A DNA stretch of 64,000 nucleotides from Ceratobasidium sp. AG-K. Taxonomy: Eukaryota; Basidiomycota; Agaricomycetes; Cantharellales; Ceratobasidiaceae. Below are positions 41,645-54,090 of this stretch, piece after piece. Numbering within the stretch: the first letter of the stretch is position 1; the number at the start of each line of letters is the position of its first letter. The stretch lies in NCBI GenBank assembly GCA_037039685.1, contig JAWNGF010000004.1, positions 1,178,001-1,242,000 of the forward strand, in the 5' to 3' direction. The position numbers and the translations under genes are program-made. A model generated the notes under the pieces. It was given only the letters and a program-made list of their open reading frames with translations. It was not told where the DNA came from and ran no database searches.

Positions 41645-44145
41645 ATGGACACCAATAATTCAGCTAGTGATACTAAACCGTCGGGTGGGAGAGTCGCCGG
41701 CATGCTGAGGAATAGCAATGACCCACAGATTTCTGTGGGAATCGATATTGGTGCTAGGCACTCTGGGCTGTCTTTCACGCTCCTCGAGCTAGGTGAGTGG
41801 GGGCTGGGATATCAATACAGATACAGTATATGGTTAACCAGAGTTGATAACCGCGAGATTTTTGGATATACAGGTAGTCAGTGCAGACTGCGTAGAGTTA
41901 CCGGGTGGTCAGGTCCCGGGGCTGGCCAAATCCCATCCCTCATTTGGTACAATTCGGATGGACAGGTCAGTAATAGACCACGTTCCTATGGTTTAGTTAA
42001 AAGTATCTAAATCACACTAGGCCGAACGGTTTGGTCATGAGGCAGTAGCCTATGATACATTATTGGAGGCTGAAGAAAAGGGAGGGGAATTAGCCCAACA
42101 TTTTACGTGGCATTTATATCCCCCGGCACTTCGGGCCAAACATAACATTACGCTTGAATGTAAGTATATTCATTGTTTTATGTCAAGGTTTGAGGGATAA
42201 TCTCGCGTGTCTCCAGCGCTGCCCTCGAGGGTGTCTTTGTTTCAGGCGTATGTCGATTTTCTAAGCTTTCTACTGAACCGAACCCGAGAACAATTCCAAG
42301 CCACTATGGTTGATGGACTAAGACTTTGGGAAAGGTCTTACCCAAGCATGAACGTGGTCATTGTACACCCTGATGGGTATGGAGTTAAAGAACAAGCATT
42401 TCTGCGATCAGCAGCCATTTCCGCAGGGTTTATGACCTCCGACAAAGCGGCGGACCACATGGAATTTATTACCGTAGCAGAAGCTGGTTTGTACTACTGG
42501 ATTCATGGTACAAATCCCGCTAGTAGCTTGAACGTAAGTGGTACTAGCCCATTAACTGCCGGTTAAGACTGAATCTCAATAGCCTGGGTCAAAAATAATC
42601 GTTTGCAACGCTGGACTTTCGAGTATTGAAATAACACTATCCACCATTAAGAGTGTGTCACCAGAGCTTTGTTTTGAAGCTCACGAATCCGTTTGTGAGT
42701 TGTATGGCTCCTCGCCAAAAGATAGCTAACAAAGGTGTATGCGAAGTTGTCACCAAGGGGGCGACGTCTATCTATCAACGGGCCGAGTTGCACTTTCGCC
42801 AGCTATTTGAAGAAGCCAATTTACCACCGGATGAGATCGATGAATACGTCAAAAGGGGAATGCTCGAGTTTGAGCTTGCTATAAGCAGAACCCAGGGTCC
42901 TGGGGACAGAGAAGACAATTTTGTTTTTGTAGGCCCGATTCGGCTGAGTATACCAAGCCTCCGCATTCACAGGGGCAGGTTATCGCTACCAAGGTTAGTG
43001 ATATGTCAGGTTACTACTTAACCTTCGGCACATTGCTGACTTTCCACGGGAAACTGCCTGTACTAGTACAATAATCGATTCATTCTTTGACCCCTGCGTT
43101 GATGAAGTCGTTTCGAGTATCAAGTCTCAGACCTCGTTAAATCGTATTTCTGTAAGTGAACTATGCTACATAGCCAAGCAGCTAAACCACAGGAGCAGTA
43201 TATTGTCATGATGGGAAGCTTTGGAGATAATACATATCTCCAGAAACGATTGATGTCTCACTTCGAACCACTCGGAATCAAGGTAGTACCGGCGGCTTCC
43301 AACGGTGGCACTCAGTGAGTCCCTAGCCTTCAATTTGAAGTACAGAAGGCCAACCAGTAATTTACGCGCGTAAACATGAGTAGATATCTGTCTGATGGGG
43401 CTCTATTACGAAACTCTATAAACACCATTATCAGGACAACACCTCACTTCGCCTATGGGATTGAAACCGATGCGCTATTCGATCTATCAAATCAGAAGCA
43501 TCGTGGCCGAGCTCAAACGCAAAAGCCGAGTGGACTTCACGTAAATGGGAAATGGGCTGAAATCATTCCTAAGGTCATTATTGTTCGAGGCTACTGCAAG
43601 CACGATACACTACCTAAACGCGTCGCTGCTTGCTAGGGGTCTGTTGCTAATTCCATTGGTCGTATAGCCTGTGTCCGGGAATACTCGAAACTTAACTCCG
43701 AGCTAGGTATCTTGAATGAAGAACTCTACTCATACTCCCTAGATAATCACCCTGGCTGGATGAAGGATAAATCCGGTAGATCCACATTTGGTTGTATCTA
43801 AATATATATGTGCTGACCTTTTGAACAGGTAAATTACTTAGCGGGTTTCAAAAAATAGGGTTGGTGATTGGCGACCTGAGGGGAATGCGGAAGGCACTAC
43901 AAGCCCGCGTAAACAACAGGGGTGAAATTTATTGGAGTCTAAATTTTAACATATGCATACCCTTCGGTGGGGCCGACCTGGAAGGATTCTTAGAATGGGC
44001 CGACGAGGACTCAGAGGTGAGTTGAAATATTAGACTCATTCCCGTGCTCAGAGTATTGCCTAGGGCCTTCCAAAAATTATGCCTCTGAAACTCATTCCAG
44101 ATTTTCCGTTCTGAGCTCGAGGGCGTTCCGAAATATGCGCTCTAG
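41645..44145 (+). CDS. HSPA12-like Hsp70-family ATPase-domain protein
   Basis: About ten exons encode roughly 600 residues. It starts with a polar leader, then the Hsp70 phosphate-1 loop ISVGIDIGARHSGLSFTLLE. It continues with GPGAGQIPSLIWYNSDGQ, RFGHEAVAYD, FLSFLLNRTREQFQ, MEFITVAEAGLYYWIHG, the phosphate-2-like strand KIIVCNAGLSSIEITLS, IVMMGSFGDNTYLQKRLMSH (adenosine motif region) and ALLRNSINTIIRTTPHFAYG. A beta-rich end follows (RGEIYWSLNFNICIPFGGAD). This matches the HSPA12-like group expanded in agaricomycetes, which lack the Hsp70 peptide-binding lid. Phosphate-2 lacks the usual DxGGGT: it reads CNAGLSS. Between 43577 and 43668 the frame reaches TAG unless a GC donor or a frameshift is assumed, so the gene may be damaged. 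Confidence 0.65.
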
Positions 44146-45322
44146 GGATACTCTAAATCAATAAAATATGCACGTATTTGCTTGCATGCACCAAGCGGTA
44201 CGGTATTATTCCTAGGGACAATTCACCTGAAATTCAGCCGATATGCATCTGAAACCGGGCTTTCCTTATATTGGCTTATGCCATGTGGACTTCTTGGGAT
44301 ACCTCAACGGACTAGGGCAGAATTTAAGGAGCGAGTCGCTGACGGTAAACGAGTGTGGATGCACGATCATCCGATGAGATAAATCGTGATTTCTCGCCCA
44401 AGTGGGAGGGAAATCCGTGGACAGAAAGAAGAGCCTCTAGCGACCATAAGTACAGAATACACGCCAGTATCCAATGATTTTCCATTCATGGCCTCGGGGG
44501 ACGCATCAATGCATTCTGAATAACTCAACCAATATAACCTCATACCTAGGGGCTCATGCTCGCAGTTCGACCCTTGGTATAACACTATACGGCGTTGGGA
44601 GGGTCCCCCCTCCCTCATTACTTCGATCAAGCAAAACACGCTCGGCAGCCTGCAAGTCACTAATCTGAGTCCACGCATATACCCTTGATGATTGCCCGAA
44701 ATAGCTCCAGGCGAGGTCTGGTAGGTCATGGTTTAGATTTGTCCGGCTCAAATGGTGGATAGCGAATGATAACATTGTACTATAGGCGGGTTACTTCAAG
44801 GGTTCCAGTTGGTTTGCTCCATGCCGTGCATATTGGCGGGATGATATTAGACGCAACATAACGCCGGCGCTCGTAACTGATGGGGTAGCACCATCTTTCA
44901 CCAGGCTATGCTCAGGATCGAGCCTTTGGTACTTCACCCCCAGGAACTCAATGCAGGATTTGATAGGAAATTTTGGGCCATGATGTTGCATGTATGCACC
45001 AAACAACCCCTACCTCATGATCTAAATTTTATTTGATATTCACACTCGAGCGACCACGATAGCTGGAAGTGAAGATCTTCGTGCATTATAGATACTCGTA
45101 CATCCAATCGTACAACAATGCGACTACTGTACACAATACTGGTCCAAGCTCAGGATCAAAAGGGAGAAGAATAGACCAGATGACACGCGGAAACGGCAAG
45201 GCGTAAACAAGGATAAATATTGCGCGGAAATGGAAATGGTATCGGTGACGGGACAATAGGAAACCAAGGTGATGGGGCGGTCACGGGGCGGTACAAGGAG
45301 TAATGGGAACGAGTCGAAGGGG
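44146..45322. other. Gene-poor stretch between convergent genes
   Basis: About 1.2 kb. Short frames occur on both strands without domain signals. It holds the 3' ends of the Hsp70-like gene (plus) and the cyclin gene (minus). Confidence 0.5.
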
Positions 45323-46806
45323 CTAGTACCGTGTACCCGAAACAGCGATGGAGTGTCGTCGCCCGTTCCACGCTGGGTCCAGGCAGCTTGCAGGCGGGAT
45401 GAGCGTCGCACTCGGGTAGCGCATTCCCTTGGCCTTTTCGGGCGACTCGAGTTTGACGGTGGGAGCGGGTGTAACGAGCGAGGATTGGGGTGGGAATAAG
45501 GTTCCTTGGGCCCATGAGAGTGGGTTGAATGCGTCTGCATCAGGGGGTGTGCGAGGCGGCGTAGTTTCGGTTTCCCGTTCGCTCGTGGCCTCGGACATGG
45601 TGACGTCTTCGGCAAGTTCTGGAATAGGTGCACACCATTGTATTGCGTTGAAAACGGGCGAGCCGTGTTCTCGAATTGGACGGGGGACGTAGACGGGTGG
45701 GGGATTGGATGCTCGGCGCGCGTATTGTGGGGGTGGATGAGGAGTTTGGGTCGAGGGATGGGGCGCTGGAGGTAATGAGGTGGCATTGCGCCGAGGCTGG
45801 ATGGAGGGTGCAATTCGCCATTGAGTAAAGTCGAATACCCCTGTTTCGCGCTGTATTTGAGGCGCGGGCACGGGCATGAGCGACGTTCGAGTGCGGGCGG
45901 GTGCGCGGACGACGGGGGGAGGAGGTGTTCCGGGTGAAGAGGGAGACGCGGGAGGCGATGGTAGCCCTTGAGCTGGCTTGGACACCGAAATTGGCGGCGG
46001 GGCAGGTTGGAGTGTCGACGGCCCAGCGACAGGCATGGGAGCAGGGGTGGGTGCCGAAACACCTTGAGGGTCTCCAAATGCGCGAACGCCTGGCCCATTT
46101 CGGCTACTTGACGTAGCGCCGTAAATAGCAGACAAACTTGGCAGCGAACAGCGCCTCTGACCGCCCATCATTTCCTCGCTAAATATCGTACCCTCTCGCA
46201 TCGAGAACATCTTGTTATTAGTGGGGTCTGGGACGGGACCGACCCAGAGTCTATGCTCGAGTGCGTCAAACATGGTTTCGATGCATGCGGAAATCATTCG
46301 TGACGAGCTCCCCGAAAGTCGAGCCCATGTCTCGGTGCGATAGGATCCGTCTTCAAGAAATCGATGGGCGAGTACGAGCGCGGCGACAAATGCTATCCGG
46401 GGGTCGGCTGGGCTGGGCTTGAAGCGGGGTTTGGCACGTTCGAGGTAGGAGAGGGCGGTATAGAAGACGCCGACCGAGGCGCGCGAGTAGTACGACAGGT
46501 TCGCAATATACCATGACACTGTGGGCTGGCGAGTGGCCAGAGGCTCGGGAAAGTAAAGCCCTTGCAGGTGCTTGGTGAGGGTCGGAGGGGGGTCGGAGCA
46601 TAGACGAGGATCTGGGTGGTTGTCGGACGTAACGCCGTAGATGGACCGCAGAATTGTGCAAGCATGATCTGTGATTATCATGTTAGGAAGACGTAGGCGA
46701 CGATATAATGTGAATTACTGATGAATGCCTCTGCGTCACGGCCCGAAAGCGTTGGGGCTTGGGCGTGCGAGTCGCATGACTGGCAAGGGGCTTTGGTGGG
46801 GGTCAT
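45323..46806 (-). CDS. Pcl/Pho80-type cyclin (copy A)
   Basis: Two exons (46806-46719, 46668-45323) give 477 residues. The start at 46806 reads MTPTKAPCQSCDSHAQAP, and the splice joins GRDAEAFINHACTILRSIYG. The cyclin box spans about residues 60-180: TVSWYIANLSYYSRASVGVF, YTALSYLERAK, IAFVAALVLAHRFLEDGSYR, TWARLSGSSSRMISACIETM, ALEHRLWVGPVP. A ~280-residue Pro/Ser-rich tail with many S/T-P sites and a PEST-like character follows. Such cyclins bind Pho85-type kinases (family knowledge). The gene at 48390 encodes a related box and points the opposite way. The C-terminal tail has no recognisable domain. Confidence 0.75.
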
Positions 46807-48389
46807 TTGCATTCACTTGGCTCACGACTTTGCGTGGACCTGCACTTGACTCCGTCGGTGGGGAGATGGATTCGCGAGTGTGAGGGTTCCGAGGGGGCAT
46901 CGAACACTTATAGTGGGTCGTGCATGGTGTTGTGATGGTTGGACCGCGCTGGCGGTATAGAGTGCCCATTGACTGAGACAAGCAGACGACAGCGTAGAGG
47001 CTGGATGGCATATGGACATCAATAGGATCGCGCTAAGACAATACGGGACGATCGTACAGTCCTATTGTTTGCACTTCGATCGCTTGTTGCGCTGTGCCTC
47101 ATGGTGCCCAAAGAGGAACAATCAGGTTGCGACCAATAGGACTTAGCCGAGCCTGGTGATTGTTTGAAGCTTACCTTGTCCTCGTTGCGAAGCCACATGA
47201 CTCATACATTCTGTGTGTCATACCGAGGGTTATGTCAGACAGTAAGTTATGTTATACCATGCATATGCGTATGTCACCATGACTCAAGTGAGGCTGTGCC
47301 GAGCAAACACCGCACCTGCAGAAGGTTTCAACCACCCCCCTACATGCACTCTCGACGTAACCTAGCATGCTGTCGAAACGCATGGTCGAGCCATTCCACT
47401 ATCAAGTGGCTCCAATTGCTCCGACAATGCCCTCTTCATCATATACGCGTTCTGGCCGCACCCGAGAGGCACAGGTGGAGGGGTATCACTAAAATGTCAA
47501 GGCCTGCCTCACCCTTTCTGACGCGTCGTATCCCGTATCATAATCATAATCAACCCAGTGATTAATGCTATCCCGTCGGGCGGCTCGCAGGCGACAACCG
47601 GACGTCAGCTATTACTGTTCTATGCTCGGTCACTTCGCCTCGGTGGCGGTCTGTCGCGTTACTCATCTCCTCGGGTTTCGGAGGGCTTCGTTAGTGTCCG
47701 GAGTCTCACACGTGACAAAAAGCGTCAAGGGCCTTCACTACTTAGTCGGCACTTCTGTGCTCCCGTTGGACTTTGTGGAGCATCCCGATAACTTGAATGC
47801 TCCACTCGATCGATCCACCAGCACTCTGTCGCCATCTCTCGTACATTCTAGCCTAGAAATTTTCCGGCCGCCGCTGGATGTAGTTGAACCGGATCTCGAA
47901 AAAGCCCTAGTTGCTGTGTCCGGGGTCTCGGCAACGGCTCCCGGCGGCAAGCGGTGTTGCTTACGAAAAATCCCGGAGCTCCTTGACCCCACCCGTGCGG
48001 CGAGTCAAGGCTCGATCCTTGCCATCTAATCGAAGGGAGTCAGCCGTATGGCTTTCTCCGCGCGTGATGTAGATATAAAGTCACGGTCCGCGCTATGGCA
48101 TTGGACCAAACCCGCCGACCCGCACAAAGCACATTGCCACTGACGGACCTGTAAAGCCGCCTGTGACTTAATACGCGCCTCTCCTCCACTCGAATCACAT
48201 TCCAGATTTGGGCCACGTCATTTGGTAAACCGCAGTAATCCCAGTAGGAAGGTCCAAGACCTTTTATACAACGCTTGCGCCTCCCGCTCTTCGTGACTCA
48301 TCGCTTTCCGCGTATAAAGGGCCGACGCAAGTTCGGGAGCCACCCTCTACCCTTTACACACTTCAATCTCCCATACACCTCCCTATCCA
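46807..48389. other. Divergent intergenic region between the two cyclin genes
   Basis: About 1.6 kb. A plus frame of 154 codons at 47565-48029 has no recognisable features and I do not call it. ATCAATAGGATCGCG and TCGTACAGTCCTATTG near 47020-47064 resemble the minisatellite at 39605. Confidence 0.5.
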
Positions 48390-49501
48390 ATGCAGCAAAC
48401 CCACGCCCCAAATACCGATCCACTCCCCTCGACCTGTGTCCCTTCGACAAGTTGCTGTACCCGAACTTCTCGAAAGCCAGCACGCTGGACACCTTACGGT
48501 TCTCGATCCGCACCACCCACGACTAGACGAGACTCCTTCCCGCTCAAGAGCCCTCCAGGATATACACTTCCTCTATCCCCCGAACTCACACCTGCTAGCG
48601 ATCCCTCGAGCGGTTCCAAATCCCAAACTGTTACCGTAGAAGAGATACCAGAGAGTACTTCGTGCGATGAGAAACAGGAGCTCGGCCACGAGAAATCAAA
48701 GCAACATGTGGCACAAGCCAAGAACGAGAAGAAGTATGAGTATACGGATGACTTCATAGGTTAGTCATTTACTAACACTATTGCTGACTAGAGATCTGAC
48801 TTGAACTAGACGTAATGCTAGGAATCTTGTCACTCATTTACTGTTCACCACTCCTCATTGCTGGTGGCCGCACATTCGTCATTCCTCAGAAGTTTTCGTC
48901 CCAACCTCCACCAGTTCCGCACGATCCCGCCTCCACTACGGCTATTGGTCATCACAAGCCGAATCATATGAGGTGGTTCATCGAACGATTGCTCGAACGC
49001 ACACGGCCTCCGCGCGCAGTCTGTCAGCTCGCAGTTGCCTACCTCATCAGCGCTAGCGATGCAGTACAAACTGAGTTGCGCACGGCGGCCGAAGCACGAC
49101 TACGACGCGCGGCAACGCATCATCATCCCCCGATTGCTCTCCCCGTGCCGATTATGCACTCGGGGCCCACCCTGCCGGCCATGGCGTCCGCACCGTTGAC
49201 ACCCGAGACGCAAATGCCGCCGCCTTACTCGGCCGAACCCGCACCGGCGTTCGATACACCAATTGGCATGCCACCTGTACATCTCTTGTCTCTTCCGCAC
49301 CCCGCTCCTGTTTCGGCTTTGCTCGATCCGCGTCGGGTGCTCCTCGCCGTAATGGTACTGGCACACAAGTTTCACCTCGACAAGACATGGACAAACAAGG
49401 CATGGGCGAAAGTTAGCGGCCTGGAAGCTCGAGAAGTCGGCCGATGCGAACGAACCGTGGCAATTGCTCTCGGACATCGCCTCTGGGCTGGTCGCGTGTA
49501 G
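48390..49501 (+). CDS. Pcl/Pho80-type cyclin (copy B)
   Basis: Two exons, joined in phase by a ~50-nt intron near 48760-48810 (DDFI/DVMLGILSLIYCSP). The result is about 350 residues. A Ser/Thr/Pro-rich N-terminal region (PLSPELTPASDPSSGSKS) precedes the cyclin box: MRWFIERLLERTRPPRAVCQ, LAVAYLISASDA, then after a Pro-rich insert VLLAVMVLAHKFHLDKTWTN, KAWAKVSGLEAREVGRCE and ALGHRLWAGRV. The last three blocks match copy A (VLAHRF, TWARLSG, ALEHRLWVG). The insert of ~75 residues inside the box is unusual. The protein ends at the box, without the long tail of copy A. The start at 48390 is the first ATG in the frame; no upstream homology decides it. Confidence 0.68.
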
Positions 49502-50360
49502 TTCACTCATTTTCGATTACGACTATTTCATCTTCCTTTGGGATTCGACTCGAACCTTTCAATTGCTTGGGCCCTTTTCTTGGTTAGTATATGCGCACTG
49601 CTTTTGGTCTAGTTGGACAATTGTACTCATACACGTTGTGCTTTGTATCTACTAGATTATACTATTCATTGAATTTAGCACCACCTGTCACCACTCGCAT
49701 TGTGCAAAGCAACCTGTTTATGAACACTATGTACTTGTATGCGCGCTTAGAGAACGCTTTGATTGTTATGCTTCTTTTTCACTTGCTCGTCCGATACTTC
49801 TATTTACTCTCGCATGCCATACCTGTACTATGTTATACTTATTATTGTATCGTTTGCGCAATCCACCTCGACGCTTATCACACCACATGCACATCCAGTG
49901 ACAGCATTGCAAACCTGAACCAGTCTCGCCGAGCCCGTCTGAACATGAACAGGGACCAACCCCGCGAGCGATCGGGACAGGTCTCACAGAACCACGCGAT
50001 TGCTAAAACGTGGGGTCGAGTGGCCCTCGGAATAACCCTCGAAGATACGTCTTAGATACGATACAAGCGAACGGTCGTGCCCTTGCTGAGAAAATTTACC
50101 CGACTTGGGCGAGGCGGCTGCTTTTCCGCTTTTTGATTATCAGCTCGCAGGCTCGGGTGCGATCTTATCGGTCCGATTAGTAGTCATAAATTTGTAAGGT
50201 CTTACCAAGCGGATCGTTCAGCAAGCGGCGCATATTGTCCCTCCACCGGCAAAGTGCGCACGCCGCTCTACCCAACTCGCTGGTGATTGACTCTTGGTAA
50301 ACGACTGATCTAGGCCTCCACTCAACCTCGATAAGCTGGTCGCCGAGCCCGGGGTCAAGC
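49502..50360. other. 3' flank and intergenic region
   Basis: About 860 bp, T-rich on the left. An open frame at 49591-50055 has Tyr/Leu-rich content typical of AT-rich non-coding DNA and no domain. Confidence 0.5.
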
Positions 50361-50874
50361 ATGCCTCCACTCTCGGCATTTGCCCGCTATACATCGACTT
50401 TCGTCGGTGCCACTCTCCTTACCTCTTTTGCATTCCAAGGCGCCCTCCACAAACGTGTTAGCACGACTGAGCATGATCGTCTCACGGCGCGTAAAACAAT
50501 ACTCGAGTCTCTTGTCCAGAAGCTGAGGGATGGTGAAGATGTCAGCGAGAGTGAGGTTGTCAGATTAGTGCGACTCGCTCGAGAAGGTGGAGAAGAAAGT
50601 GGTGGGGTTGAAGATACCCCATGGAAAGAGGTGGTGTTGGGTAAGCGGGTCAAGGAGATTCAAGAGCAAAAGGCACTGGAGGAGTGGAATGCTGGTGAGT
50701 AGCAATTTATCCAATCTGGTGGCCGCATTTTACCATGGCGATGTTACAGCTCTGGTGCAAGGGTCGGTGCCTGAACCTGCTCCTCAGGCCGTTCCCGTTG
50801 CGCCACCCATGCCACCCACCTCGGCTCCGAACCAAACGTCAACCCAACCCGCCAAGAAGCCCGTTTTCCTGTAA
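50361..50874 (+). CDS. Small protein with N-terminal hydrophobic segment, probably mitochondrial
   Basis: Two exons (50361-50694, 50750-50874) give 152 residues. The N-terminus (MPPLSAFARYTSTFVGATLL) is basic and hydrophobic with a helix reaching TSFAFQGAL. A long charged helical segment follows (TARKTILESLVQKLRDGEDV, SEVVRLVRLAREGG), then WKEVVLGKRVKEIQEQKALE and a Pro-rich tail. The layout of one membrane segment plus a coiled helix is typical of small mitochondrial inner-membrane factors, but I cannot name the family. The splice (EEWNA/LVQGSVPE) is in phase 1. Confidence 0.6.
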
Positions 50875-51087
50875 ATCCGGAGCCGAACAGACACAGAACC
50901 ACGAGTTATTTCCCGTTTGGGCAAAGTCCAAGACAACAATAGCGAAAGGTCCAAGAGAGCTGGTTACGTGAAATCGTAACCCTTGATCCGGCGCTTGGTT
51001 ATCGTGGAAGACGACCACTGGAGGCACTTTGCCCTCGACCCGCTTTGCTATCATTCGTATATATTATCTGGCTTATCCAAATAAAAA

Positions 51088-52275
51088 ATGTCGATTGAAC
51101 CTCCAACCTTGAGCCTTGGCCAATTTGTCCTCGCCTCCGGGTTCTTTGCAGGCTCATACGTCGGTTCAATCTACGTCCTGCAAAGCGCTCGCCTTGAGCA
51201 GTTGACCAAGTCGCGAGACGACCCGTCGGTGATAAAGGCTCGCTTGACGGCCGTTAGCGCTAGTACAGTAGGAAGTTTATTTGGAGTGGGGGTTATTGTC
51301 TGGAAAGCAGGCAACTTGATTGTAAGTCACAAGCCATATCCGGGACGACCGACTGATATTTTGTATTTTCCAGTCGATATGGGATGCAGTTCAGCCTACT
51401 CTGAGACAACTAGGGCTAGTCCTACCATCTCCTGCATTACGGCCCCTACTGCTCACGCCGTTGCTCTATCTCGGACCCTTTTACACCGCGTGGTTGGACC
51501 AGGAGCTTCCCCTTATGAAAAGGTGGTCGTTCAAGCGCGATGTGGTCAAAAAATTTGCCAGTTGGACAGGTATTCGTAACTATTTCATGGTACGCGCTTG
51601 ATAGCCTTTTTTGCCACTTGCCCATGCTGAATGCGCGTACAGTCTCCACTCACTGAGGAACTCGTGTTCCGCTCGTGCATTATTGGTGTGGCAAAATTGG
51701 CAGGAATCGGCTCGAATAAGATAATCTTCCTCACGCCGTTGTGGTTCGGTCTCGGTAGGTTACTGTTTTCGAAGTCCTGAATCGCTAACCAACGATACGG
51801 TTCAGCCCATATCCATCACGCGCATGAACAATATGTGCGGCTTGGCAGAACAAGAGAAGCGCTTCAACGTGCATTAGGTGGATCCTGTGAGCATGCATTT
51901 CACTCGAAGGCCAATGTCCCTAACATGTGATACTTCTTAGTCTTTCAGTTGGGATATACCACATTGTTCGGGTGGTATGCGTCATTTTTGTTCCTTCGCA
52001 CAGGTAAACACAGCACCTTCTTGTAAAGGGCAATGCTGAACTCCTCGGGATAGGTTCGATAATCACGCCTACCCTTGCTCATACCTTCTGCAACACAATG
52101 GGAATGCCTACGGTTGGTCAAGACGTCCGACAACATCCGCACCGCAAAATACGTACGCCTCCCCCATTTTCTCAGAGGATCAGATTGATTTAGTAGACCG
52201 ATAGCAATTTGGCTAACGCATCTTGTGGGTATAATTGGGTTCGGGTTTGCGCTTGGGCCATGGACTCGGGGATAA
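51088..52275 (+). CDS. RCE1: CAAX prenyl protease 2 (Rce1)
   Basis: Seven exons encode about 310 residues. Family catalytic motifs are all present: EELVFR in SPLTEELVFRSCIIG, FGLAHIHH across an intron, and HTFCNTMG. Several membrane helices surround them (VLASGFFAGSYVGSIYVL, STVGSLFGVGVIVW, and THLVGIIGFGFALGPW at the end). Rce1 is an ER glutamate intramembrane protease that removes the -aaX tripeptide from prenylated proteins such as Ras and a-factor-type pheromones. The last splice restores KIPIWLTHLVGIIGF using an AG near 52202, with the stop at 52273-52275. In a basidiomycete this enzyme also matures lipopeptide mating pheromones (inference). Confidence 0.92.
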
Positions 52276-52459
52276 GACATTACGATCGGAATATTACTGG
52301 ATTATTGCTACACAAAGGAAATTATACACAACGCACGTACACATGTCATTGTATCGAAGGTTTGAATGAGAAATAACCCCAAGATCCGGATGGTATCGCG
52401 TTATAATTACCGAAAGAGTTAAAGAAAAGGGACCCCAGTTACCATACCAGACAATAAAT

Positions 52460-54090
52460 TTACCAAACTACTTCCTCTTCCTCCAGTGTGTACCCGTCGA
52501 GGGCTTTGTATGCTTCCAGTCGACGCTTTTGTTCAGCTTCGAACCGCTGTAGAGTAACGCGTAAATAGGTGCTTGGACGAGTCATACGATTGCAGTGACA
52601 CATACCTCACGCGTTTCGTCATCCATAAACGCCGTCTCGGTGCTCCGAATACGGTTCGGCACGCGCTGTGTTGGTTTCGACGGACCTGCAGTCGCCTTGC
52701 CCTTTCGGGGCGCTTTCCCCTTTGCCACAGGTCTCTTTTTACGTCGTTTTGGAGACGAGCTTGGCTCGTCCTCCCCAACGTCGCTGAGAGCAACATGTTC
52801 CTTCTCTTGTATCCTTGGTTTGCGTATCCGTTTGGGACGGTGAGGTAGCATCGCCTCGAGCTCGTAGGTCGTTAGCATGCGTTCGTCCGATTTTCGCTTG
52901 GTCTTCTTGCTTTGGGGTGACGCCTCGATCTCGGCCTCCTCTTTGCGCTTGACTCCCCTCCTGGTCTTGGTGGCTTGAGTTTCATCGCTAGTCTCCTTTG
53001 CCTTGCCCTTGGACTTGGTGGGAATGACAATCTCCATCCTCTGCTTGCCTTTCCCCTTGCCCTTTCCACCACCGCTGTCCTTGTTTCCTCCACGGGCCTC
53101 GCCACTATCACTGTCGTACAAGCTACCTGTCGTGCTCGTATTTGCCGTCACTTCTCGTTGTGATCCAGCCGCACTAGGATCAACCGTTCCCGACTCGGGA
53201 TCGTAGAAAATGGACGCAAACGCTTCTTCGTACGTAGAATGATCCAACGAGTGAGCTCCGCTCGATGATGGCACGCCAGGCTCAGACTCTGGATTCTCCT
53301 GCGCAAGTTGGACGCGGCGCTCGCGTAGACGTGCCTCGGCCGCGACAAATCCAAAGGGGTCATCCGCAGCGAGGGTATCGGAGTAAGGAACAGGCGAAGT
53401 AGGCGGCTTGTATTCTTTCTCCTCTCTTTGGTCGTCTCCTTGAGGGACTGGGGGCGGGGAATAGACAACGGCGAGATCCGGATGCTCATCCGCGGGAGGG
53501 GAGCTAGGGTGTGGTGTAGGAAGGTGCGTGGTTTCGGCATCGGCTACCGGTGGGGTTGGTCGGGCTATCGAAGGCTGGTTCGACGGTCTACGAGACCGAG
53601 ATGGGGAGGGAGACGGGGTAGAAAAAACTGGGTCGGAAGAGGGGTCCCATTGAGGGGCTTGCACAGGGGACGAATCCGGTGGCGGCGATGAAGGAGGCAA
53701 CAAGTCAGCCGACTGGTTTTTCTTGAGTGGCTGTGGCGTCGACTCTCGTATGGATGAAGGAAATCTCAGAGGAGATGATATACCGAGTGCCGCAGCAGCT
53801 TCTACAGGCATGGTGGGAGTAGGGCCGGGAGCGGGTGAGATGGGTGTGGTGAGAGCTGATGATGATTTGGGCGTCGGCCTTTTAGAAGCTGGCAGCACCA
53901 CTTCGACAACCAGGTTGGAGCGGGTGCGACTTGCTGAAGGCCCAGGTGCGTTTCCTTTGCCACTTTTAGGTACCTTCTTGGGTTCGGTGGCCACTGGTTG
54001 TTTCGGAGCCCCTGCGGTTTGGGCCTTGGACTTGGACCGGGTAGCTCGCGCTGGAGGAGCACGTTGACGCTTGGAGCGTGGTGGCATCAT
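52460..54090 (-). CDS. Basic, low-complexity nuclear protein
   Basis: Two exons encode about 520 residues. The start at 54090 gives MMPPRSKRQRAPPARATRSK, a strongly basic, NLS-like N-terminus. A long Pro/Ser-rich region follows, with an acidic/aromatic patch (DHSTYEEAFASIFYDPESGT). Basic Lys-rich blocks come next (GGGKGKGKGKQR, SKKTKRKSDE), then YELEAMLPHRPKRIRKPRI and SPKRRKKRPVAKGKAPRKGK. The second exon supplies RFEAEQKRRLEAYKALDGYT and EEEEVVW. The C-terminal Lys/Arg clusters and the short conserved helix suggest a chromatin or DNA-repair factor, but I do not recognise the family. Confidence 0.62.

Noticed and set aside
47565..48029. 154-codon plus ORF between the cyclin genes
   Set aside because: No recognisable motif or coding periodicity that I can argue for; could be a chance frame in GC-rich DNA.
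49591..50055. 154-codon Tyr/Leu-rich ORF after cyclin copy B
   Set aside because: Composition is typical of T-rich 3' flank; no start context or domain.
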